Source of the DNA: Hydrogenophilales bacterium
GTDB taxonomy: Bacteria > Pseudomonadota > Gammaproteobacteria > Burkholderiales > Thiobacillaceae
Length of the DNA stretch: 64,000 nucleotides
Direction of reading: 5' to 3'
Assembly: GCA_016719465.1 (NCBI GenBank)
Contig: JADJYY010000041.1
Span: 1 to 64,000 of the forward strand
Position 1 is the first letter of the stretch, and each line of letters begins with the position of its first letter. Position numbers and translations under genes: made by a program. Of this stretch, positions 1-8,586 are shown one piece after another. Under the pieces are notes generated by a model, which saw only the letters and a list, made by a program, of their open reading frames with translations, searched no databases and was not told the origin of the DNA.

Positions 1-446
1 GTAGAGGTGTATATGGACTTCTCCAAAATGCAACATTGAAGGGGATAGGTTTAGCGAAGCGTCGCGGCCGCCCTGCGGCGCTTAGCGGCGTGAGGCGCAG
101 GTTATCCACGGCCGCCCGGCCGACTGCGCCCCCCTCTGGCAGGCGGGCGGGCGGGCGGCGGCGGATAACTCGTAGCGATCGGCAGCAGCGGTCGATCGAG
201 CGACCTTCGCGTTTGGGGTTCGGCATCAGATCGAGCCCAGCTTCGGGGTTGCGAGAGCGCATCGAGCGGTTGGCGACAAGGTGCGACTGCGCGTATATCC
301 GACCTGTTTGCGGAGGGTGGGGCCTCCTGGCCATGATAGGGCATCCGCGCGACGGGGTCTGACCGCAATAACGGCCTCGAAGGCCAGCACCCTACTCAGA
401 CTCATCCGCCGCCGGTTCGACCTGGTTGGCCATCACGCTTTGTCTC
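1..446. other. gene-free stretch beyond the IS110 remnant
   Basis: I see no supportable gene here. Open frames exist on both strands but none resembles a known family or keeps the G/C third-position bias of the real genes in this window. A short GGCG/CGG-rich run lies near 139-165. The stretch directly adjoins the 3' end of the degraded transposase, so it may include the outer end of that insertion sequence. I could not find the insertion sequence boundary. Confidence 0.4.
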
Positions 447-1496
447 TCACGCAACCACGTGTTGAACGGTTGATCCTCGTCGGCGACGCTTCAGGCGGCC
501 GCCATGCCCGTATTGACTGTCGTGGCGACCGCCCAGGTCGCTGGCCTTCCAGGCGATGCGCGCGTTCTTGTTGGCGCGCCACCGCCGCCACGTTCGCGGC
601 GCCGCGCCGCCACCGCGCTGATCCAGCGGCTGCGCTGGGTCGGTCTTGCTGCCGCCGTCCTGATGACCGAGCGCGCGCCGGATGACAGCGTGCGCAGGTA
701 GCTGTCGCCCCGTTTGCTGATGCCCAACAGCCGATCCGCCACCACTGCTGTGCTGGCCGGGCGTGAGCCCGAGGCAGGCGGCAAGCTCGCGCCCGCGCTT
801 GAATTGCCGGCCATCACCACCGACGCCACCAAGGCTGTGGCCGTGATCGGGCCGATGCCAGGAATGCTTTGCAGCCGTCCCGCCGTTTCATCCGCCTTGG
901 CGGTCCCCCGATCTCGCCATCGAGCTCGGCCACGCCGATCGAGTTCGACCCAGGTCCTGGCGCAAGCCGTCGAGCAATCGCCGGAACAGGCCGGACAGGC
1001 CGTTGTCGGAGTCTTCCTGGATATCCGGCAAGGCGCGTCGCAGCACGTCGATGCGGTCGCGACGACGAGGCCATATTCCGCCAGCAGACGGCGAATCGAG
1101 TGGCATGGCGGTGCGTTGTCGAACCAGTTCACCCGGATGCGGTGCACGGCCTGCAGGTCCTGCTGAGCGACAGTCTTGGCCGGGACGAAGCGCAGGGCCG
1201 GCCCGCCGCTTGCAGATCGCCTGCGCGTCGTTGGCGTCGTTCTTCCTGGCCCTTGACGTAGGGCTTGACGAATTGCGGGGATCAACTTCACCTCGTGCCC
1301 TATCGACTGAACTGCCCGTGCCCAGCAGTGGGCACCGGCGCACGCCTCCATGCCGATCCGGCACGGGGCAGCGGCTCGGGTAGCCGAGCACCTGGCCGCG
1401 TTTGAGTTGCCGTTTGATCACACGCGTCGTCACGGTCACGCCGTGCACCTGGAAGACGTTCTTTGCCAAATCCAGGCCGATACGAGTAACGTTCAT
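447..1496 (-). pseudogene. IS110/IS1111-family transposase, broken by several frameshifts
   Basis: The start (MNVTRIGLDLAKNVFQVHG, ATG at 1494-1496) is the characteristic N-terminus of IS110-type DEDD transposases. The C-terminal Transposase_20 signature (SIPGIGPITATALVA, then ISKRGDSYLRTL) follows in another frame around 640-880. A third frame gives NKNARIAWKASDLGGRH and ends at the TGA at 447-449. The span of about 1,050 bp matches a normal transposase of about 345 residues, so the gene is near full length but needs several indels repaired. It is therefore inactive unless the indels are sequencing errors. The family assignment is secure. Element ends are not visible, because IS110 elements lack conventional terminal repeats. 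Confidence 0.85.
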
Positions 1497-1580
1497 CTCG
1501 GACTCCTTCTTCTCGTGACTGGTTGATGACAACTCCAGTCTGGCACTTCGATGCCGCGTCAGAGGAGGAGTCCATCCCAT

Positions 1581-1650
1581 TGCAATAAGCGAAGCGCATT
1601 GCACCACCGGATAAACCTGGCGCAATGCCCCGCGGTTATTGCGCCCTACG
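1581..1650. repeat. inverted-repeat intergenic element upstream of nirJ
   Basis: The segment has a perfect 6-bp inverted repeat (TGCAAT at 1581-1586, ATTGCA at 1598-1603) and a wider one (GCAATAA at 1582-1588, TTATTGC at 1636-1642), ending in GCGCCCTACG. It sits between the transposase start and nirJ and can fold as a cruciform or hairpin. Repeats of this GCAATAAGCG type are, from memory, frequent in betaproteobacterial intergenic DNA. That is recollection, not something shown here. Confidence 0.45.
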
Positions 1651-1669
1651 TCCAATAGGAGACCGGCCC

Positions 1670-2850
1670 ATGTTCCGCGTCACCCAGTTCATGCAGGAAC
1701 TCGCCCATCCCACTCCTCTGGGTCCGAAGCGCAATCCCCCCGGGCCGGTGGTGATCTGGAACCTGGTGCGGCGCTGCAACCTGACCTGCAAGCACTGCTA
1801 CTCGATTTCCGCCGACAAGGACTTCAAGGGCGAACTATCCACCGAGGAAGCCTTCCGGGTCATGGACGACCTCAAGGCCTTCCGGGTGCCGGTGCTCATC
1901 CTGTCCGGCGGCGAACCCCTGCTGCGCCCGGATATCTTCGACCTCGCCCGGCGCGCCAAGGCCATGGGCTTCTACGTGGGCCTGTCCTCCAACGGTCCTG
2001 GTGAATGAGGCCACGTGGGCCAGATCGCCGACGTGGGTTTCGACTACGTGGGCATCAGCCTGGACGGCCTGAAAGACACCCACGACCGCTTCCGGCGCAA
2101 GGAGGGCGCCTTCGCGGCGGCCCTGAACGGCATCCGCCTGTGCCGGGACGCGGGCGCCAAGGTGGGCATGCGCTTCACCCTGACCCAGGACAACGCCCAC
2201 GACTTCCCGGCCCTGCTGGACCTGATGGAGACGGAGAACATCGCCAAGTTCTACCTCTCCCACCTCAACTACGCCGGGCGCGGCAACAAGAACAGGAAGG
2301 ATGACGCCCACTTCCGCACCACCCGGGACGCCATGGACCTGCTCTTCGAGCGCTGCTGGCAACAGGTCCAGGCCGGCCAGCCGCGCGAATACGTCACCGG
2401 CAACAACGACGCCGACGGCGTCTGGCTGCTGCGCTGGGTGGAAGCACGCTTCCCGGGGAAGGTCGAGCACATCCGCGCCAAGCTCACCCAGTGGGGCGGC
2501 AACGCCTCCGGCGTCAACGTGGCCAACATCGACAACCTGGGCACGGTCCACCCCGACACCATGTGGTGGGACTACCCCCTGGGCAACGTGCGCCAGCGGC
2601 CTTTTTCCGAAATCTGGATGGACACCGCCGACCCGCTGCGGCTGGCCTCGGGCGTCGCCCCCGCCGGTCAAGGCCGCTGCGCCGCCTGCGCCAGCCGCGG
2701 CTGCAACGGCAACAGCCGGGGACGCGCCTGGCACACCACGGGCGACTTCTGGGCGGAGGACCGGGTTGCTATCGACCGACGAGGAAATCGGTCTCCCAAT
2801 CGTCCTGCATGGAAACCGCATCATGAGACTGTTCGCCCACCTCCACCCCA
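1670..2850 (+). pseudogene. nirJ: heme d1 biosynthesis radical SAM protein NirJ, frameshifted
   Basis: NirJ is the radical SAM enzyme that removes propionate side chains during synthesis of heme d1 for cytochrome cd1 nitrite reductase. The ATG at 1670 follows ATAGGAG. The radical SAM CxxxCxxC motif reads CNLTCKHC, followed by the SAM-binding LSGGEPLL. Reading is lost at about 1998-2012: two or more bases are missing after LSSNG, and one base is missing near the codon for the following Trp-Ala. It resumes with GFDYVGISLDGLKDTHDRF. The family signatures NYAGRGNKNRK, TGNNDADGV and NASGVNVANIDNLG are present, as are the C-terminal auxiliary cluster cysteines. Further indels near 2762-2785 move the frame before STDEEIGLP. 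The 3' end is uncertain (2830-2860). Identity is strong; function depends on whether the indels are real. Confidence 0.85.
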
Positions 2851-2865
2851 GCCCAACGCGGCTTT

Positions 2866-2965
2866 CCCCCCTTTCTCAAAGGGGGGCCAGGGGGGATTTC
2901 GACCCGGCCGGCACAGACAACCTGAAGAAAAATCCCCCTCGATCCCCCTTTAAAAAAGGGGGAAG
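2866..2965. repeat. G/C-run palindromic repeat, copy 1
   Basis: Two palindromic halves of the form CCCCCCTTT-n-AAAGGGGGG face each other across a spacer of about 35 bp. The inner edges are GGGGGGATTT and AAATCCCCC. The copy lies between nirJ and nirN and its final G-run ends five bases before the nirN start codon, where it may act as the Shine-Dalgarno sequence. Three other full copies and one half copy occur in this window (21050, 21967, 36233 and 15034). Confidence 0.8.
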
Positions 2966-2969
2966 TCGG

Positions 2970-4535
2970 ATGGCCGGACTAATTGGCCGGACCACCCTGG
3001 CCCTGGCGGCCGGCCTCCTGTTCGCCGCCACCGCCCAGGCAGCACCCGACCCGGAAAAGCTCTACGAAACCCACTGCCTGTCCTGCCACGCCCCCAACCG
3101 CCTGGGGCATGGGCCCCACCCTGTTGCTGGAATCCCTGGCCCGGCTGAAGAAGCCGGAGGCGGTGAAAACCATCGCCGAGGGCCTGCCGGCCACCCAGAT
3201 GCCGCCCTTCAAGGACATCCTCCAAGGCCGACGAAATCCAGGCCCTGGCCGCCTTGATCTACACCCCCAACAAGATTCCGCCCAAGTGGGATGGCGACGA
3301 CATCCGCGCCTCCCACATCGTCAACGCCGAGAACGTGGACCTGCCCGCCAGGCCGGTGTTCAAGGCCGATCCGACCAACGTCACCCTGGTGGTGGAGCAC
3401 GGCGACCACCACATCTCGGTGCTGGACGGCGACGTCATGGAGCCCTTCCACCGCTTCCAGACCCGCTACGCCCCTGCACGGCGGGTCCAGTTCACCCCGG
3501 ACGGCCGCTTCGTCTACTGGGCCAGCCGCGACGGTTGGATCACCAGTACGACCTGTGGAAACTGAAGGTGGTGGCGGAAATCCGCGCCGGCATCAACACC
3601 CGCAACGTGGCCGTGTCCAGCGACGGGCAATACGTCATGGTAGCCAATACCCGCCCCATCCCTGGTGGCGCTGTCCGGCAAGGACCTGTCCCCTTGGTCA
3701 AGGTGATCCCGGTGGTAGCCGAACGGCAAGATTCCTCCTCCGTCTCGGCGGCTCTATGAGCGCCTGACCCCGGCCAGCTTCGTCGCAGCGCCTCGCGACA
3801 TTCCGGAAGTCTGGGAGATTCCTACGACGTGTCGCCCGGTCTACATGGGCCTGGCCTGGCACGACCGTCAGCCAAGGAAGACATCCCGGAGCCCGGCCCC
3901 TGCCTGTCCGGCACATCGAGGTGGACCAGATCCTGACGACTCTTCTTCGACCAGAGCTTAAACTTCACCCGATCGACGCCTCCTGACGTGCGCCCAAGGG
4001 CCAAGTCATCCACTGGATGCCGGGCGCAAGATCGTTGACCCGACCTTCCCGGTATGCCCACCTGGGTTCCGCATCACCCGGGACTGGTCCGACTAGTACA
4101 TGGCGTCAAAGATCCGGTCATGGCCTCGCCTAACCCTCGCGTGACGGCCACATTCAAGTCATCGACATGAAGACGTGGAAGACCTCAAGGTGATCCTCAC
4201 CGCCGGCCCCGGCTTCCCTTCCTGCGCAGCCATGAGGAGATTCGTCCTACGCCTGGGCTGACGTGTTCTCTCGGCAAGAACCGGGAAGTCCGCACGTGAT
4301 CGACAGCGCACTCCTGAGATCGTCGCCGATCTCAAGCCCGAGCGGGCAAGACCGCAACCACGTGGAGTTCGACCGCTACGGCAAGTATGCCCTGGTGTCC
4401 CTGTGGGAAATGGACGGCGCCGTGATCGTCTACGACGCCAAGACCTGAAGGAGATCAAGCGCCTGCCCATGAAGCGCCCCGTGGGCAAGTACAACGTGGA
4501 ACAAGACCCGGCTGTCGGCGGGCACCAGCCACTGA
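2970..4535 (+). pseudogene. nirN: NirN-like cytochrome c / d1-type heme protein, multiply frameshifted
   Basis: The gene starts at ATG 2970 with a secretory signal (ALAAGLLFAATAQAA) and a single heme c motif CLSCH. An eight-bladed d1-type propeller follows: fragments such as NVTLVVEHGDHHISVLDGD, IRAGINTRNVAVSSDGQYV, DIPEVWEI and WEMDGAVIVYDAKT appear in order but in changing frames. The C-terminus KYNV...SAGTSH ends at the TGA at 4533-4535. NirN is the periplasmic dihydro-heme d1 dehydrogenase acting after NirJ. The gene is distinguished from nirS by the NirN-like N-terminal cytochrome domain and C-terminus, but a NirS/NirF relative cannot be excluded. At least eight indels are needed to restore it. 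Whether these are decay or base-calling errors is not decidable here. Confidence 0.75.
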
Positions 4536-4537
4536 TT

Positions 4538-4551
4538 TTGACAATCATCAA
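4538..4551 (+). promoter_or_regulatory. FNR/DNR/NnrR-type binding site
   Basis: TTGAC-AATC-ATCAA is an exact match to the Crp/Fnr family palindrome TTGAY-N4-RTCAA. It lies two bases after the nirN stop and 72 bases before the start of the 35-residue peptide at 4624. In denitrifiers such boxes bind FNR/Anr (oxygen) or DNR/NnrR (nitric oxide). The first six bases also read as a perfect -35 TTGACA, but no good -10 sits 16-18 bp beyond it, so the regulator-site reading is preferred. Confidence 0.6.
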
Positions 4552-4623
4552 ACCCGGCTCTCGACCAGGAGCCGGTCCGCACGTATCGTTTCACCCATCC
4601 CATCTTTCACTAGGAGACCCGCC

Positions 4624-4731
4624 ATGATGCAGAAGCTTTTCAGCAAGAGCGAGAACAGTGCCGTGACCTATGCGGTCGCGCTTTTCATCGTCTTCCACTT
4701 CGGCATGCTTTATCTATTCAGCCTGGTTTGA
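4624..4731 (+). CDS. 35-residue single-pass membrane peptide
   Basis: ATG at 4624 (an adjacent second ATG follows) is preceded by CTAGGAGACCCGCC, a good ribosome binding site. The product starts MMQKLFSKSENSAVTY, a short charged cytoplasmic segment, and then has one hydrophobic stretch of about 19 residues rich in Ala, Val, Phe and Leu, ending at TGA 4729-4731. It has no cysteine. I do not recognise the family. The position between nirN and nnrS and the FNR-type box upstream suggest a role in nitrite or nitric oxide respiration, for instance as a small subunit of a membrane complex. That is inference from context. Confidence 0.6.
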   Translation: MMQKLFSKSENSAVTYAVALFIVFHFGMLYLFSLV

Positions 4732-4799
4732 TGGCATTGCCGGCCTGGCCGGCATCCGAAGTTCAGGGGCTCGTTGATTCGCGCGGGCCCCTATTCGCC

Positions 4800-5036
4800 T
4801 CACCCGAACAGATTGTCCACGTCATCCTGGGAAATCGCGGTTCCGGGCGCCACCGCCGGGCCGGCCAGACGGCCCTGATCGGGCTCATCTTCCACCAGGA
4901 GGTGAACCAGGCCATCCTCCATTTTCTGCACGGTGATCAGTAACTTGTTCACCACCTGGCCCACCAGATCCTGAAACGCCTGGGCCTGGATGATCTCGCT
5001 GGCATCCCCGGGGAATTCTTTTGCGCGCGGGGCCAT
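4800..5036 (-). pseudogene. C-terminal CheZ fragment (catalytic helix plus CheY-binding tail)
   Basis: CheZ is the phosphatase that dephosphorylates CheY-P in chemotaxis. This open frame (ATG 5036; a TTG at 5048 is also possible) gives about 78 residues aligning only with the C-terminal part of CheZ. AFQDLVGQVV matches the catalytic FQDLTGQVI, retaining the Asp and Gln equivalent to D143 and Q147 of E. coli, while an upstream Asp is Ala. SQDDVDNLFG matches the CheY-binding tail SQDQVDDLL. The N-terminal helix of the four-helix bundle (roughly 130 residues) is absent; upstream codons back to the nnrS stop are Arg/Gly-rich and not CheZ-like. I call it a remnant, but it could be a functional short form. 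No other chemotaxis gene is in the window. Confidence 0.55.
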
Positions 5037-5108
5037 TCGCGGGACCAACAGGGCGGAGACGGGCCACCGCCGCCCGCCGACCCGTCGAATCCGCCGCCTC
5101 CCTCCGGC

Positions 5109-6338
5109 TCAGCCCGGCTTTCCGTCCACCCGGGGTCGCCAGTACATGGGCGCGAATTTCCAGGCCCAAAGACCGAAGACCAGCAACCACAGCAGCCCCG
5201 CCAGGGTGATCATGGCCGCCGGCAAGAAGGGCGCCAGGTCCGGGAGGACGCGTACCGCGGCGACGCCTTGCACCGTCCAGAACAGTCCCCAGATCAGCGC
5301 ATCCGCCTCCAGCTTGCGGCCGGAATGTCCCAGGCTCACGCGGGAGGCCATGCCGATCAGCATGGTGGCGAAGAAACCGATGCCCAGGGCATGGACCGGC
5401 GCGTAGCCGGCGGACCAGTCGCTCCCCGCCAGCGCGGCCAGGCCGGCGACGCCGTACAGGGCAAACGCCACCCCCGCCCAAAGGAAGCCGACATGCAGCA
5501 TGGCCAGCAGGCGGACCTGCCGGACACCGCGTACCACGCCCCACTGGGCCGAGAAGCGGAACACGATGGCCGCCATGGCCAGATCGGCGGGCCAGGCCAG
5601 ATCGGCATGTCCGAACAGATCCAGCACGCCATGGATCAGGCACCCGGCCAGGACCACCCAGAGCGGGCCATAGGGCCGGATCATCACGTAATTGGGCACG
5701 ATGCGGCCGGTGAACCAGGGAATCATGCGGTGGCACACCGCCAGGAAGGTGGGTGTCAGGAAGCCCCAAATCCCGAGCATCTCGGCAACGGCCAATCCGT
5801 CCGCCCAATCCGCCCCGCCCCAGGCCAGGAAAGCCGCGTCTCCCAGCCCACCCAGCAGCGCGGCCAGCGTCACGATGGCGGGATGCCGCTTGTCCTGGGG
5901 TGGCGACTTGATCAGGGTGCGGAACAGCGCCCATACCGCCACGGCCCAGCCCAGCACATGCAGGGCCAGGCCCGCGATCGCCAGGCCCGGCATGAAGGCG
6001 CCGGCGTACACCAGGGCCACCCCCAGGGGCAGCAGCATGCCGACGGAAACATAGGCCGCCCGAGGTATGGCCGGCCCGTTCAGCCAGTTGGGCGCGGCCG
6101 TGAACAGAAAGCCGAACACGAAGAACGGGAAGAAACCGAACAGCATCCACCAGACGTGCAGCGCCGGGCCGGGCATGCCCCCGGGAGCCAGGCCCGCCCC
6201 CCCCGCCCGCCGGCTCTCCATGTCCAGCAGCCACCAGAGCATGACCAGCACCCCCTGCATGACGCCGGGCAGGAACATGACACGATGGGGCGCGGCGGTA
6301 TAGACGGACCAGAGACGGGACATGACGGGTGCGTTCAA
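5109..6338 (-). CDS. nnrS: NnrS family membrane protein
   Basis: NnrS proteins are heme- and copper-containing inner-membrane proteins expressed with nitrite and nitric oxide reductases and implicated in tolerance to nitrosative stress. The 409-residue product is almost entirely hydrophobic, with about 12 predicted membrane segments. It has the family signatures FLPGVMQGV near the N-terminus, HVWWMLFGFFPFFVFGFLFTA, CHRMIPWFTG in the middle and HALGIGF toward the C-terminus; the histidines are candidate metal ligands. ATG 6338 is used; an internal ATG six codons later is possible. A perfect FNR-type palindrome lies 41 bp upstream (6380-6393). The gene points away from nirJ/nirN. Confidence 0.88.
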   Translation of the reverse strand: MNAPVMSRLWSVYTAAPHRVMFLPGVMQGVLVMLWWLLDMESRRAGGAGLAPGGMPGPALHVWWMLFGFFPFFVFGFLFTAAPNWLNGPAIPRAAYVSVGMLLPLGVALVYAGAFMPGLAIAGLALHVLGWAVAVWALFRTLIKSPPQDKRHPAIVTLAALLGGLGDAAFLAWGGADWADGLAVAEMLGIWGFLTPTFLAVCHRMIPWFTGRIVPNYVMIRPYGPLWVVLAGCLIHGVLDLFGHADLAWPADLAMAAIVFRFSAQWGVVRGVRQVRLLAMLHVGFLWAGVAFALYGVAGLAALAGSDWSAGYAPVHALGIGFFATMLIGMASRVSLGHSGRKLEADALIWGLFWTVQGVAAVRVLPDLAPFLPAAMITLAGLLWLLVFGLWAWKFAPMYWRPRVDGKPG

Positions 6339-6379
6339 TGGGAAAGGACCGAGTGTCGGGTCATGCTCCCGGCCCGGCC

Positions 6380-6393
6380 TTGATGTCCATCAA
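6380..6393 (-). promoter_or_regulatory. FNR/DNR/NnrR-type binding site upstream of nnrS
   Basis: TTGAT-GTCC-ATCAA matches TTGAY-N4-RTCAA exactly and is symmetric. It lies 41 bases before the nnrS ATG. In the usual class II arrangement (centre near -41.5) transcription would start a few bases before the start codon. I see no strong -10, so the precise start site is uncertain. Control of nnrS by this kind of regulator is well established in denitrifiers. Confidence 0.65.
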
Positions 6394-6429
6394 GAGGCCC
6401 GGGGTGGCGACGTGGGCGAAAGCCGGAGA

Positions 6430-7524
6430 TTACGGAGGAGACTGGGGCGACAAGGCCGGTTCCGGCTTCCAATTGAGCGTGCAGTCATGCTCGTAGGCGG
6501 ACGTGGCGCCCTCTTCCGTGACGTGCCGCTCGCGCACCACGCAATCCAGGATGATGGGCAGGGGCCCCGGGCAGTCGCAGTGGTAGCGATCGACGGCGGA
6601 CATATCTTTCACCGAGATGCCCTTCTGCACATTGAGGTGCAACAGGCGATCTACCAGACTGTCTTTCCGGGCTTTCAGCGCGCCCTGGTTGACGCGCTCG
6701 AAATACAGGGCGCGGGCCTCGTAGCCGTTGCGCACCCGCACCGGATTTTCGTAGCGTTCCACGGTCCTCGCCTCGCCCAGCAGGGTGCCGCCACTGGCGG
6801 GATCGCCGTAGCGGGTATGGCCGAATTCGTGGGACAGGATGGCGTGGGGGTCCACCAGTTCGCTGCTGGCCGGGAACTGGCAGCGCAGGCCGCCATCCCC
6901 CAGGCCGATGGCGCCGGGATGGGCCATGGCGCCGGGGCCGGCATAGCCGGAGAACTTGAAGACCTGGGCATCGCCGGCGAACAGCGCCGTTTCCGTCAAT
7001 TTTCCGGTGATCAGCAGGGAGAGGGCCGGCAGGCGCCCCTGCCTGACCGATCGCGACCAGAGCACGCGGTCGTATTCCAGATACCCTTGTTGAACAACCG
7101 CAGGGTGTCGTCGGCCACCTCGCGCAGCCACGGCGCCCGCGTCGCCCATGGCGAAGCGCTGCAGCAAGGCGGACTGTTCCTTGGCCAGGGGCAAGCCGAG
7201 AGGATGGGCCTCGCCCTTTTTCGCCATGTTGAGCTTGCGGGCGAGGGCGAAATGTTCCCCACGGCGCGCCTGCTCCTCGGCCGCGTCACGCGGCGGGTGG
7301 GGCAAACGACCCGCCTGGGGCAAGCCTTCCGGGCCGCAGAACACCACAATTTCGCCGCCCGCCTGCCAGGGCTGGTCCAGTTCCCGTTCCAGATCCACCT
7401 GTTGTCGCTCCACGGGCGGCGGCAGGACGCCCGCCGGTTTGGGCGGGCAGGCGCCCCAGGCCACGGCCGTCGCAAAGAGCGGCGCCAACAGGACGAAGAT
7501 CCGGATACCCCTCGACAGCGTCAC
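6430..7524 (-). CDS. secreted zinc metallopeptidase-like protein (HEFGH), with a double frameshift
   Basis: The GTG at 7524 is preferred because GAGG lies eight bases upstream; a TTG at 7551 would add nine residues. The N-terminus is a signal peptide (ending near AWGAC). The motif LSHEFGHTRYGDP fits a zincin HExxH site, with a further Glu in GEARTVERYE nearby as a possible third ligand. It loosely resembles effector-type (M91-like) metallopeptidases, but I cannot name the family. Between about 7080 and 7135 the annotated frame loses third-position G/C bias, while the neighbouring frame reads WLREVADDTLRLFNKG with strong bias. This indicates two compensating indels. Two His-free cysteines near the C-terminus (YHCDCPG) may form disulfides. 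Confidence 0.6.
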   Translation of the reverse strand: MTLSRGIRIFVLLAPLFATAVAWGACPPKPAGVLPPPVERQQVDLERELDQPWQAGGEIVVFCGPEGLPQAGRLPHPPRDAAEEQARRGEHFALARKLNMAKKGEAHPLGLPLAKEQSALLQRFAMGDAGAVAARGGRRHPAVVQQGYLEYDRVLWSRSVRQGRLPALSLLITGKLTETALFAGDAQVFKFSGYAGPGAMAHPGAIGLGDGGLRCQFPASSELVDPHAILSHEFGHTRYGDPASGGTLLGEARTVERYENPVRVRNGYEARALYFERVNQGALKARKDSLVDRLLHLNVQKGISVKDMSAVDRYHCDCPGPLPIILDCVVRERHVTEEGATSAYEHDCTLNWKPEPALSPQSPP

Positions 7525-7578
7525 TTTCAAAACCTCGATCCCGATGATCAATACGCCATCAATCTTAGCCTTTCCATG

Positions 7579-8160
7579 CTACCGACTCATGTCGGCAATT
7601 TCCCCATGCCGGAAACAATCCACCGTGTGGTCGTTGACCATGCCGGTGGCCTGCATGTGGGCATAGACGATGGTGGAGCCGACGAACTTGAAGCCGCGCG
7701 CTTTCAGGTCCTGGCTGATGAGATCGGACAGGGGTGTGCGGACCGGCACCTGGGAAATATCCCGCCAGGCGTTGCGGCTTGGATGCTTATCCACGAAGCG
7801 CCAGAAATAGGCATCCAGGCCGCCGAATGCCTCGCGGAGGGCAAGGGTGGCGCGAGCATTGCCGATGGCCGCGGCGATCTTCAGCCGGTTGCGCACGATA
7901 CCCGGGTCCGCGAGCAAACGGGCCACGTCCGCCTCGCCGTAGCGGGCGACCCGCTCGGCATCGAAATCGTCGAAGGCCCGCCGGTAGCCCTGCCGCTTCC
8001 TGAGAATGGTGAGCCAGGACAGTCCCGCCTGGGCGCCCTCCAGGATCAGGAATTCGAACAGCGCGCGCTCGTCGTGGAGGGGCACGCCCCATTCCGTGTC
8101 GTGATAGGCCTGGTAAACCGGATCGGCGCCGCACCAGGCGCAACGGATGGGGGCATGCAT
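7579..8160 (-). CDS. tag: DNA-3-methyladenine glycosylase I
   Basis: Tag excises 3-methyladenine from alkylated DNA, the first step of base excision repair. The 193-residue product begins MHAPIRCAWCG. ATG 8160 is chosen because CAGGAG lies just upstream and family members start at this point. Signatures include YHDTEWGVPLHDERALFEFLILEGAQAG, LSWLTILRKR, the helix-hairpin-helix region, and the C-terminal zinc-binding ligands: Cys and His in CAWC... and H...C of NDHTVDCFRH. Length is normal for the family. Confidence 0.95.
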   Translation of the reverse strand: MHAPIRCAWCGADPVYQAYHDTEWGVPLHDERALFEFLILEGAQAGLSWLTILRKRQGYRRAFDDFDAERVARYGEADVARLLADPGIVRNRLKIAAAIGNARATLALREAFGGLDAYFWRFVDKHPSRNAWRDISQVPVRTPLSDLISQDLKARGFKFVGSTIVYAHMQATGMVNDHTVDCFRHGEIADMSR

Positions 8161-8293
8161 GGTGGTCTCCTGCCCGGCGGCGTTCACTGTCCGGGAAGGG
8201 GTCAAGCTTAACGATTTCCTGGGGAATCGGCGCCCTGGCCACCCGTCCGGCCTTGGCGCGACGCCCGGTCGACGGGCATCGCCCGCGGCCGCG

Positions 8294-8557
8294 TCAGTGC
8301 TTGCGCCGCTGTTGGGCGCTGACCGGTGGCGTGCGTCCCTCGATATGGCGGAAGGTAATGCGCCCCTTGCTCAGGTCGTAGGGGGAGAGTTCCAGGGAAA
8401 CCTTGTCGCCGGCCAGGATGCGGATATGGTGCTTGCGCATCTTGCCACCGGTGTAGGCCACCAGGCTGTGGCCATTGTTGAGGGTGACGCGAAAGCGGGA
8501 ATCGGGCAGGACTTCATCCACCACGCCATTCATTTCGATGAGTTCTTCCTTGGCCAT
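8294..8557 (-). CDS. infA: translation initiation factor IF-1
   Basis: IF-1 binds the ribosomal A site during initiation. The 87-residue product is an OB-fold ([55 protein letters not shown]) with a C-terminal basic tail of about 15 residues beyond the usual 72. ATG 8557 has GGAG upstream. Betaproteobacteria often carry two infA copies, one in the ribosomal protein operon and one elsewhere next to cold-shock genes. This is the second kind, lying directly downstream of a cold-shock gene on the same strand. Confidence 0.93.
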   Translation of the reverse strand: MAKEELIEMNGVVDEVLPDSRFRVTLNNGHSLVAYTGGKMRKHHIRILAGDKVSLELSPYDLSKGRITFRHIEGRTPPVSAQQRRKH

Positions 8558-8586
8558 GGCCGCGTCTCCAGAGTAATTCGGGAATG

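Noticed and set aside
4538..4543. TTGACA as a plain sigma-70 -35 box
   Set aside because: No acceptable -10 lies 16-18 bp downstream, and the bases are better explained as the left half of a perfect Crp/Fnr-type palindrome.
5049..5108. Extension of the CheZ-like frame upstream to the nnrS stop
   Set aside because: The codons give Arg/Gly-rich residues unlike CheZ, and no start with a ribosome binding site is found there.
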